Made by a program: the position numbers and the translations under genes. A model generated the notes under the pieces. The model made no database searches and had not been told where the DNA came from. It saw nothing but the letters and a program-made list of their open reading frames with translations. A stretch of 37,599 nt of DNA. It comes from Myxococcaceae bacterium. Its GTDB lineage: Bacteria > Myxococcota > Myxococcia > Myxococcales > Myxococcaceae. This document shows, in pieces, positions 14,552 through 21,158 of this stretch. Where the stretch lies: NCBI GenBank assembly GCA_025459425.1, contig JALOQF010000035.1, positions 1-37,599 on the forward strand, given 5' to 3'. Every line of letters starts with the position of its first letter. Position 1 is the first letter of the stretch.

Positions 14552-16084
14552 TCAGTTCGCCGGCGCCACCGCGCGCTTGTACTCGCGGTCTTCTTCGATG
14601 GCCTTGCGCGTGGTGGTGGCGTTCTTGTTCACCACCGCCTGGGCCACCTTGCGGTCGGTCGCGCCGGTGCCCGTCGGCACGTTGTACGCCGTCACGCCGG
14701 TGTCGTCGGGCGTGGTGGTGGGCGCCTCGGGGTTGCTCGACGGCGCGTACTTCTGGCTGCGCTCGGGAACGTCGGTGCGGAACCGGTACGCCGGGTCGGT
14801 CGGCTTCAGGTTGAAGTCGGCGTTGGGGTGGTTCGACACGAGCGAGAAGTACTCGATGAGCGAGCCGTCGAAGTGCACCGTCGGGTACCCGAGGATGAGG
14901 CGCGACGCGAAGCCGTTCACCTGCACCTCGAAGTTCGTGCGGCACTGCGAGACGACCACCTTCGACTCCTTGTCACCCGGCGAGTAGCCCGCGGCGGTGA
15001 AGAGCGCCTCGAGCTCGGCCTTCGGCTTGTACTGCCAGTTGTTGTTGCCGCGGTCGACCAGCAGGTTCGCCCAGGGGAACGTGACGGCGCCCTTCACGTG
15101 GCCCTCGTACAGCACGTAGTTCTTCGCCTGCCCGGCGGCGTCGGTGCTCGGCGGGCCCGACGAGTTCCACGCGGTGGTGATGAACTGGCCCGGGTGCGTG
15201 GCGACGAACGCCGCGTTGGGCGCGGTGCGGTTGAACTGGTTGCTGGGCCGCGCGTCGATGATGAACTGCTTGTCGAAGCCCGCGATGACGCCCGTGGCGG
15301 CGAGCTTGCCGTCGACGACCTTCTGGAAGTCCTCGAGGCCGATCGTGAGGCCGGTGTTGTCGACGCGCAGGGACTTCACCGAGAAGCCGTCGTTCGACAC
15401 GGTGCTCTCGGGCGTCTTCGCGCTGCGCAGCGCCCCCGTGTAGTTCTGCTTGAGCGTGCCGTTGACGATGGCGAGCCGCTTCGCGTCGGCGCCCCAGTAC
15501 TGGAGCCAGTAGAGCGCGCGCGCCAGGTCCTGGAAGAAGCCGCCGTTGGTGGCGGTGTTCTCTCCGGCCGCGAAGACCACGAAGTCGCGCGACAGGTCGA
15601 TGCCGTAGCGGGCGAGGAAGGCGTCAGTGGTGGGCCCGCTGGCCTGGTACCGCACCGAGTTCGAGATGAGGCCGGTGTCGCGCGTCTCGTTGAAGCGGAA
15701 CGCGTCGAGCTCGTACACGTACACGTTGGCGGCCGGGTTCGACGGCACGAAGTCTTCTCCGGCGGCGCGGTTGGCCTTGTTCAGCTGCAGCACCACCAGG
15801 CGTGCGTTGGCCGCGAGGTGCGTCGGGCGGCCCGTGGGCGCGGCGTTCTCACCGGCGGTGTCGGCGGTGCCCCAGTTGGTGGCGAAGGCCTCGAGCGTCT
15901 TCGCTTCGATGAGGCCCCAGCGGTTGTGGGCGTAGTCGGCCGCCGAGACGTTGGTGAGCGACGCGATGGTGGAGGCCGGCGGCAGCGTCGGCACCGGGTC
16001 CGGCGTGGGCTGTTGCGGCGTGCACGCCAGCGCCACGAGGGCGAGGGCGGCGGTGAGGAGGCGAGTCGAGACAGGACGAGACAT
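14552..16084 (-). CDS. Two-domain rhodanese-like lipoprotein with active-site cysteine
   Basis: The 510-residue lipoprotein (signal ending LVALAC, Cys21; AAGGAA upstream of ATG 16084) carries two rhodanese-like domains. The N-terminal one (residues about 55-215) has no active-site Cys. The C-terminal one (about 245-425) has FIIDARPSNQFNR, EGHVKGAVTFPWANLLVDRG and the active-site loop VVVSQCRTNFEVQV with Cys381, followed by ILGYPTVHFDGSLIEYFSL. Sulfurtransferase activity in the envelope is likely; the sulfur acceptor is unknown. A further tail of about 80 residues (from near NFNLKPT) has no assigned fold. It is followed by a paralogue's gene upstream on the same strand. Confidence 0.85.
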   Translation of the reverse strand: MSRPVSTRLLTAALALVALACTPQQPTPDPVPTLPPASTIASLTNVSAADYAHNRWGLIEAKTLEAFATNWGTADTAGENAAPTGRPTHLAANARLVVLQLNKANRAAGEDFVPSNPAANVYVYELDAFRFNETRDTGLISNSVRYQASGPTTDAFLARYGIDLSRDFVVFAAGENTATNGGFFQDLARALYWLQYWGADAKRLAIVNGTLKQNYTGALRSAKTPESTVSNDGFSVKSLRVDNTGLTIGLEDFQKVVDGKLAATGVIAGFDKQFIIDARPSNQFNRTAPNAAFVATHPGQFITTAWNSSGPPSTDAAGQAKNYVLYEGHVKGAVTFPWANLLVDRGNNNWQYKPKAELEALFTAAGYSPGDKESKVVVSQCRTNFEVQVNGFASRLILGYPTVHFDGSLIEYFSLVSNHPNADFNLKPTDPAYRFRTDVPERSQKYAPSSNPEAPTTTPDDTGVTAYNVPTGTGATDRKVAQAVVNKNATTTRKAIEEDREYKRAVAPAN

Positions 16085-16155
16085 ACCGGTTCCTTCGGTG
16101 GGTGATGACTGCGGGTGATGTGAGCCGGCAAGGCGCGCCGGCGAGGTCGAGGCGC

Positions 16156-17448
16156 TCAGCGAATGCAGCTGCTGTCGCCCGCGCCCGGTGCCGGGAGTGG
16201 CGCCGGGGAAACGAGGTACTCGAGGTCGTCGAGTCGAATTCGGTCGGCGCTCGCCGCGTTGGGGTCGAACACCAGCGGTCGCACGGCGTGCTCCACGGTT
16301 CCCCAGGTGCGCTCGCCTTCCGAGACGACGGTGTCATCGCTGCGCCAGGGGCTCGAGGCCGGCAGCGTCTGCAGCGCGCTCCGTGGATGCGTGGCGTTGA
16401 GCGCGCCCCACTCGAGGAAGGACGCCGCGTACCAGCGCACCGGCGTGCCGACGACGCCGAGGGCCGCGAAGGCGACGATGGCGCTCGTGGTGCCATCGGC
16501 GTCGTAGAGAATGGGCGGTGCTTCACCCGATGAGGAGAGCGTCGTCTCGAGCTCGCTCAGCGGCTTGAAGTCGAACGTGACGGGGTCGAGCACGCGCTCC
16601 AGCGGCAGGTGCTTCGCGCCCGCGATTCGGCCCGAGAAGGTCGCCGTGCAGGCCGGCGGCCCGGCGAGGCACGTCTCGTCGAGCGCAGACGCGCTGGGCA
16701 CGCGGCCCTCGAACTCGGCCAGGGGGCGGGTGTCGAGCAGCGGCTGGCGATTCGTCACCGCGGTGCGCACGTCTCCGAGGTGCGCCAGCAGCTCGAAGTG
16801 GTTGCGCTTGAACGACGGCACGCGCACGTCGTCGTTGGCGATGGGCACCGGAATCGAGGCGGTGGTGCGCAGCGCCTCGGGCAGGTCCGACACGGCGGCG
16901 TCGACGATGGCGAGGTGCCGATGGTCGAGGCCCCAGTAGCGCAGGGTGAGCCAGGCGCGGGCGAGGTCCGCGACGGTGCTGACCGAGCGGGTGCCTGCGA
17001 TGAACACCACGAGGTCCCGGTCGGCGCGAATACCGTAGCGGCGCAGGTAGGCGTCGGCGCGCACGCCATTGCCGGGCACGCGCGAGATGGCCAGCACCCC
17101 GTTGTTGCGGGTCTGCAGCAACAGCGGCAGGTCGCCCGCGTGGTAGGCGCGCACGCCCGGCGCCTGGGCGAGGTACTTCGCGGCCCCCGCGGCGTCGTCG
17201 GGCTGCAGCACCACGAGGTCGCCGGTGATGCCCTCGGGCCGCCGGGCCTTCCAGTCGCGCAGCCAGCCCTCGAACGTCGCGCGCGTCACCAGGCCGGCCG
17301 TGTTGTCGCTCCGCGTCGCTGCCGAGCGCACGGCCAGCGCCGCGAGCGGCACGGTGCGAATGCCCTCGGGAGGCGCGGGCTCGATGACCGGCCCGGTGCA
17401 CCCGAGCGCGAGGACGATCAGCGACACCGTGGCGACGACGTTCTGCAT
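16156..17448 (-). CDS. Rhodanese-like lipoprotein paralogue lacking the catalytic cysteine
   Basis: The 430-residue product starts MQNVVATVSLIVLALGC with a lipobox at Cys17. Its layout parallels the downstream rhodanese gene: LRRYGIRADRDLVVFIAGTR and LARAWLTLRYWGLDHRHLAIVD in the first domain, PLLDTRPLAEFEGR and GRIAGAKHLPLERVL in the second. The expected active-site loop instead reads PILYDADGTTSAIVAFAALG near residue 316, so no Cys is present. It probably binds or scaffolds rather than transfers sulfur. ATG 17448 has no clear ribosome site; TTG 17484 is possible but would run through the palindrome at 17468-17481. Confidence 0.8.
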   Translation of the reverse strand: MQNVVATVSLIVLALGCTGPVIEPAPPEGIRTVPLAALAVRSAATRSDNTAGLVTRATFEGWLRDWKARRPEGITGDLVVLQPDDAAGAAKYLAQAPGVRAYHAGDLPLLLQTRNNGVLAISRVPGNGVRADAYLRRYGIRADRDLVVFIAGTRSVSTVADLARAWLTLRYWGLDHRHLAIVDAAVSDLPEALRTTASIPVPIANDDVRVPSFKRNHFELLAHLGDVRTAVTNRQPLLDTRPLAEFEGRVPSASALDETCLAGPPACTATFSGRIAGAKHLPLERVLDPVTFDFKPLSELETTLSSSGEAPPILYDADGTTSAIVAFAALGVVGTPVRWYAASFLEWGALNATHPRSALQTLPASSPWRSDDTVVSEGERTWGTVEHAVRPLVFDPNAASADRIRLDDLEYLVSPAPLPAPGAGDSSCIR

Positions 17449-17467
17449 GACGCGATGACTAACAGTA

Positions 17468-17481
17468 TCCGCTAAAGCGGA
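17468..17481. repeat. Palindrome TCCGCT-AA-AGCGGA, copy 1
   Basis: A perfect 6 bp inverted repeat with a 2 bp centre, 20 nt upstream of the rhodanese-like start at 17448. As RNA it can form a 5 bp stem with a four-base loop. An identical-arm copy lies 145 bp away next to the map stop codon. Confidence 0.55.
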
Positions 17482-17491
17482 CAAGTCGCCG

Positions 17492-17511
17492 CTTCGATGG
17501 AATAATCGAAG
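17492..17511. repeat. 7 bp inverted repeat between map and rhodanese gene
   Basis: CTTCGAT (17492-17498) and ATCGAAG (17505-17511) are exact complements around GGAATA. The element lies between the two TCCGCT palindromes, in an AT-richer stretch that could hold the promoter of the rhodanese-like gene on the minus strand. Confidence 0.4.
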
Positions 17512-17612
17512 TCGACTTTCGCTCGTTCGAAGAATCTCGTTGGGGCGCCCGAGGGATGCCCCCGCTCGACCTGCCCCTGGCCTCGAGCTCCGAGTCCTCG
17601 GTCGAGGGTGTG

Positions 17613-17626
17613 TCCGCTGAAGCGGA
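17613..17626. repeat. Palindrome TCCGCT-GA-AGCGGA, copy 2
   Basis: The arms are identical to those at 17468-17481; only the two central bases differ (GA instead of AA). This copy begins 9 nt after the map stop codon. It could be part of a terminator, though no T-run follows, or the second half of a two-site operator. Confidence 0.55.
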
Positions 17627-17634
17627 GGGTGGGC

Positions 17635-18393
17635 TCAGGGAGTCGGCAGGCGCGTGAGCACCTCGCAGCCGGTCGAGGTCACCACGACGGTGTGCTCGAA
17701 CTGCGCCGACCAACGCCCATCGCACGTCACCACCGTCCAGCCGTCTTCGAGCACCCGCGTGTGGGGTGCGCCGAGGGTCAGCATGGGCTCGATGGTGAAC
17801 GCCATGCCCTGCTTCAGCTTGAGGCCCGTCCCTCGCCGGCCGACGTGCGCGACGTGTGGCGGCAGGTGCATGCGCCGACCGATGCCGTGTCCACCCCACT
17901 CCTGCACGACGCCACAGCCCGTGGCGCGCGCGACCGCTTCGATCGCCGCGCCGATGTCGCCCAGGTGGGCGCCGTGTCTCACGACCGAAATCCCCGCCTC
18001 GAGCGCGCGCCGGGCTGCCTCGACGACGTGCCGAGTCTCGGGAGATGGCGTGCCGATGAAGAAGGTGGCCGAGGTGTCGCCATGCCACCCACCGAGCTCG
18101 CTGGTGACGTCGACGTTGATGATGTCTCCGTCGGCCAGCGTCACCGCCGCGCTGGGGATGCCGTGACACACCACCTCGTTGCGGCTCGTGCACACCGCCG
18201 CTGGGAAGCCCTGGTACCCCAGCTGGCTCGGGCGTGCGCCGCGTGCGGCCGTATCTTCGCGGACCCACCCGTCGATGTCGGCGGTGGTGACGCCCGCTCG
18301 CAGCTTCGAGGCCACGGCGGCGAGGGTGGCTGCGGCGCAGGAGCCCGCCAGCCGGAAATGGGGGAGCTCTCGCTCAGTCACGCGTGGAGGCAT
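17635..18393 (-). CDS. map: Type I methionine aminopeptidase
   Basis: The enzyme removes the initiator methionine from new proteins in the cytoplasm. The 252-residue product has all five metal ligands of the family: Asp95 (INVDVT), Asp106 (HGDTSATF), His169 ([10 protein letters not shown]), Glu202 (FTIEPML) and Glu233 (QFEHTVVVT), plus the substrate-side His77 (VCHGIP). Length fits the short type I form. ATG 18393 begins [17 protein letters not shown]. It stands divergent to the LysR-type HTH ORF. A second genomic copy is common in this group, so this one may not be the only map gene. Confidence 0.95.
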   Translation of the reverse strand: MPPRVTERELPHFRLAGSCAAATLAAVASKLRAGVTTADIDGWVREDTAARGARPSQLGYQGFPAAVCTSRNEVVCHGIPSAAVTLADGDIINVDVTSELGGWHGDTSATFFIGTPSPETRHVVEAARRALEAGISVVRHGAHLGDIGAAIEAVARATGCGVVQEWGGHGIGRRMHLPPHVAHVGRRGTGLKLKQGMAFTIEPMLTLGAPHTRVLEDGWTVVTCDGRWSAQFEHTVVVTSTGCEVLTRLPTP

Positions 18394-18482
18394 GGCCGAA
18401 CGTTTCCGGCGGCGTCGCGACGAACGCCAATACCGTTTGGGTATGGGTGCGCGCGGCCCGGCTCCGTTACGCTGGAGACGTC

Positions 18483-18740
18483 ATGAGCCTCACGCAGTTC
18501 GAGTACTTCGTCGCCGTCGCCGAGTCGGGAAGCGTCACCCGCGCAGCGTCGCGGTGCGCCGTCTCGCAGCCACCCCTGACCCGTCAGATTCGTGCGCTCG
18601 AAGACGAGCTCAGCGCGCAGCTGTTCGAGCGGAGCCGCCGAGGTATGGCGCTGACGCGCGAAGGAGAACGCCTCCTCGCGCACGCCCGTTCGGTGCTGGC
18701 GTTGGTCCGAGAGACGCCGCGCGTGGTGCGCTCGGGCTGA
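18483..18740 (+). CDS. LysR-type DNA-binding domain only (85 aa)
   Basis: The product reads [59 protein letters not shown], the standard LysR winged helix-turn-helix of residues 1-60 with the start of the linker helix. It stops at TGA 18738-18740, so the effector-binding domain of about 200 residues is missing. The next gene on the opposite strand begins its stop 6 nt later, leaving no room for the rest. It may be a truncated regulator, or a free-standing HTH protein able to bind DNA or dimerise with a full-length LysR protein. It is divergent from map. Confidence 0.7.
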   Translation: MSLTQFEYFVAVAESGSVTRAASRCAVSQPPLTRQIRALEDELSAQLFERSRRGMALTREGERLLAHARSVLALVRETPRVVRSG

Positions 18741-18745
18741 AGCCT

Positions 18746-19738
18746 TCAGCGTCGACCGGACCGGAGCGTCGCCTCGCCGAGCTCTGGGAACACGCGGCTC
18801 ACCTTCTGCGTGAGGTACGCACCGTACGTGCCCGACAGCGTGTGCACGCTGGCCCGGTCCCACCGCTCGGCGGCGTCCTGCTCGGCCGGTCGCACCGATG
18901 CACCCGGCAGCGGTTTCACCTCGGCATCGAAGCCCGGGTCGAAGAAGAACGGCCACGAGTAGCGGCTGCGGCCGGCGGTGTTGCGCACGCGATGCGGCGT
19001 CGAGCGGTAACGGCCTCCGGTGAGGCGGTCGAGCATGTCGCCGAGGTTGCAGACGAAGGCGCCGGGCGTCGGCGGTACCGCTTGCCAGCCGGTGCGCGTC
19101 TTCACCTCGAGGCCGCCGCAGTCGTCCTGCTTGAGGAGCGTCAAGAGCCCGTAGTCGGTGTGCTCGCCGACGCCCCAGGCCGACGACTGCTCCGGCGCCG
19201 GCGCGGGGTAATGGAACAGTCGGAACAAGCAGAGCGGCGAGCGGGTGAGCGAGCGCTCGAAGAAGTCCGGCCCCAGCCCCAGCGACACCGCGAGCCCGCG
19301 CATCACCACCTGGCCGAGCTGCTCCAGCTCCCGCTGCCAGGCGAGCACGGTGGGGCGCAGCGCCGGGAGCACCTCGTCGGGGAACAGGTTCGCGCCATGG
19401 AGCGGCCAGCCCGCCCTGACCCGTTCGTCGTCGGGCCCCAGCTCGGCGCCCAGGTACAGCCCTTCTTTCAGGTCGGGGACGCCGCTCGTCAGTTCTCCGC
19501 CGACGGGGAAGTACCCGCGCCACGCCCGCCCGCCGCGCGCCATCGCCAGGGCCAGCTTCTGCTCGAGCGGCAGCGCGAAGAATGCCCGGGTGAGGCGCTC
19601 GAGCTCGGCGTCGAGGCCGGCGGGCACGCCGTGGCCCTCGATGACGAAGAAGCCGACTGCTTCGCAGGCGGTGCGGAGCGCATCGACGTCCCGGAAGTCT
19701 CCGCGGCGCCACCGGCTCACGTCGAGGACTGGAATCAT
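18746..19738 (-). CDS. 2-oxoglutarate/Fe(II)-dependent oxygenase, isopenicillin N synthase family
   Basis: The 330-residue product has the family N-terminal region (MIPVLDVSRWRRGDFRDVDA, ACEAVGFFVIEGHGVP) and the double-stranded beta-helix core. Iron ligands are the His and Asp of HTDYGLLTLL and the distal His of RSTPHRV; the co-substrate Arg lies in SRYSWPFFFDPG. GDMLDRLTGG lies between them. The family hydroxylates, desaturates or cyclises small molecules; substrate is unknown. It follows the methionine-rich gene on the same strand, 84 nt downstream, with a strong hairpin between. Confidence 0.9.
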   Translation of the reverse strand: MIPVLDVSRWRRGDFRDVDALRTACEAVGFFVIEGHGVPAGLDAELERLTRAFFALPLEQKLALAMARGGRAWRGYFPVGGELTSGVPDLKEGLYLGAELGPDDERVRAGWPLHGANLFPDEVLPALRPTVLAWQRELEQLGQVVMRGLAVSLGLGPDFFERSLTRSPLCLFRLFHYPAPAPEQSSAWGVGEHTDYGLLTLLKQDDCGGLEVKTRTGWQAVPPTPGAFVCNLGDMLDRLTGGRYRSTPHRVRNTAGRSRYSWPFFFDPGFDAEVKPLPGASVRPAEQDAAERWDRASVHTLSGTYGAYLTQKVSRVFPELGEATLRSGRR

Positions 19739-19753
19739 GCGGGCCTCCAGACG

Positions 19754-19798
19754 CGACGAAGGGGAGCCCCCGTGTTCGTCGGGAGACTCCCCTCGTCG
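19754..19798 (-). terminator. Strong hairpin after the methionine-rich gene
   Basis: CGACGAAGGGGAG (from 19755) pairs with CTCCCCTCGTCG (ending 19798), about 12 bp with one bulged A, and an inner CCCG/CGGG pairing is possible. It begins 25 nt after the stop of the methionine-rich gene. No T-run follows on the minus strand, so it may end or slow transcription, or protect the mRNA end, rather than be a textbook terminator. Confidence 0.5.
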
Positions 19799-19822
19799 GG
19801 TACCGCGAGTGTCAGCGATGGC

Positions 19823-20224
19823 TCACTTCATCGCCATCATCATCGGCATGCCGTTCATCATCATCATCATCGGCATGCCCATGGCCATCATCGAGTTCAT
19901 CGCGTCACAGGCCTCGCGCATCATGTCCATCGACATGCCTTCCATCGGCATGCACTTCATCATCATGCCGTCCTTGCCCATCTCGCACGTCATGCGGGCC
20001 ATCATCATCGGCCGCATCATCATGGGCATCGGCATCATCATCGGCATGCCGTTCATCATCATCGGGTTCATCATGCCCATCATCGGGTTCATGCCGTTCA
20101 TCATCGGCATGCCCATCATGCCGCTCATCATGGGCATCTGGTTCATCATGGGCATGCCCATCATCGGCATCTGGCCGTTCATCGAGTTCATCATCGGCAT
20201 CTGCATCGGCATCGCGGCGTTCAT
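19823..20224 (-). CDS. Methionine-rich protein (about half Met)
   Basis: The 133-residue product holds about 66 methionines by hand count. It is built from MP, MMNG, MPMM and GMPMMM units. One denser stretch has cysteines and charge: MTCEMGKDGMMMKCMPMEGM, then SMDMMREACDAMN. ATG 20224 is chosen because GGGGGGAG lies 8 nt upstream; ATG 20269 would add 15 residues with no ribosome site. No signal peptide or membrane anchor is visible. Thioether-rich proteins can bind Cu(I)/Ag(I) or absorb oxidants; either would be inference. The opposite strand reads as Ile-rich and His-rich frames only because ATG reads as CAT and ATC there. Confidence 0.72.
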   Translation of the reverse strand: MNAAMPMQMPMMNSMNGQMPMMGMPMMNQMPMMSGMMGMPMMNGMNPMMGMMNPMMMNGMPMMMPMPMMMRPMMMARMTCEMGKDGMMMKCMPMEGMSMDMMREACDAMNSMMAMGMPMMMMMNGMPMMMAMK

Positions 20225-20346
20225 GTGTGTGGCTCCCCCCGCGGCGAACGCGGGCTGTGTGAAAGGCACGCGACGAATAGCGCGTTCCGGTGCGCCCTCA
20301 ACCCGGGGCCGGGCGATTCCTCTGTGGGGGCAGATGGGCTGCCCAC

Positions 20347-20368
20347 GGTGACAGAGGCGTCTGTCGCC
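20347..20368 (-). terminator. Hairpin downstream of MBL-fold lipoprotein gene
   Basis: GGTGACAGA and TCTGTCGCC flank GGCG, giving 6 perfect pairs (GACAGA/TCTGTC) extended by G-C pairs and one wobble. It lies 34-55 nt beyond the stop codon of the minus-strand MBL gene. No T-run is present, so a terminator is likely but not certain. The rest of the 178 bp gap shows only the ribosome site of the methionine-rich gene. Confidence 0.45.
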
Positions 20369-20402
20369 CCGTCAGGTGCGCTCCGCGTCCGGCCAGGCTT
20401 GT

Positions 20403-21083
20403 TCAGCGATTCGCGTTGACGAAGTCCTTCAGCACCGAGCCCGCCGCGACGCCGCCCGAGTGCGCAGGCGCGAGCCACTCGACGGTACGCCCCTCGGCCT
20501 CGAGGCGTTCGGCCACCGCCACCATCGAGCGGATGTTCTGGTCGGGGTCCGCGGAGCGGTCACGCGGCACCGGCCCGAGCGCGCCACGCGCGGTGATGAG
20601 CGCGTTGTCGCCGAGGAGCAGGGTGGTGCCGGCGAGGAAGACGGCGCTCCCGGCGGTGTGGCCAGGCACTGCGTAGACACGCACCTCGGTCGAACCGAAG
20701 GTGAGCACCTGCCCATCGGTGAGCGCCTCGTCGATGGGGCGCTTCGCGTACTGGTCGACGACGGGCTGCTCCTCGGGGAGCGCGAACAGGCGCGCGTTCG
20801 GCAACAGCGGGAGGCCCCCGACGTGGTCCTGGTGTGCGTGCGTCAGCAGCACCGTGCGCACGTCTTCAGGTGCCACGCCATTCTCACGCAGCCGCGCGCG
20901 CAGTTCCTCGGGGCGCCAGCACGCGTCGACCATCACCGGACCCGCTTCGGTCTTCAGCAGGTAGCAGCTGGTGAAGAGGTCGATCATCGCCGTCGCGGGC
21001 CCGTAGGCCTTCTGGTTCTGAATGCCCGAGACGTCGGCACAGGCGGTGGCGAGGACGATGGGGAAGAGGAGCGCTGAACGCAT
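20403..21083 (-). CDS. Metallo-beta-lactamase-fold lipoprotein hydrolase
   Basis: The 226-residue product begins MRSALLFPIVLATAC, a lipoprotein signal with Cys15. It is a compact MBL-fold domain: LLTHAHQDHVGGL (metal ligands HxHxDH), VPGHTAGSAVFLAG, LLLGDNALIT and a final APAHSGG. All zinc ligands of the fold are present, so it should be an active hydrolase on the cell envelope. The family includes thioesterases, lactonases and beta-lactamases; none can be chosen. ATG 21083 is selected; the long upstream frame is a shadow of the plus-strand gene. It is divergent from the choice-of-anchor lipoprotein. Confidence 0.88.
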   Translation of the reverse strand: MRSALLFPIVLATACADVSGIQNQKAYGPATAMIDLFTSCYLLKTEAGPVMVDACWRPEELRARLRENGVAPEDVRTVLLTHAHQDHVGGLPLLPNARLFALPEEQPVVDQYAKRPIDEALTDGQVLTFGSTEVRVYAVPGHTAGSAVFLAGTTLLLGDNALITARGALGPVPRDRSADPDQNIRSMVAVAERLEAEGRTVEWLAPAHSGGVAAGSVLKDFVNANR

Positions 21084-21158
21084 GGTCCTCGTCGGTAACG
21101 GCGGGAGGTGCGGCTGGCCAGCTTGACGGCGAGTGCTCCCGGGTGGTCGGGTCACTCC

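Noticed and set aside
19245..20351. Plus-strand Ile-rich and His-rich frames opposite the methionine-rich gene
   Set aside because: They are the reverse reading of ATG-rich sequence (CAT and ATC) and have no ribosome site or plausible product. The minus-strand frame has a strong ribosome site at the right distance.
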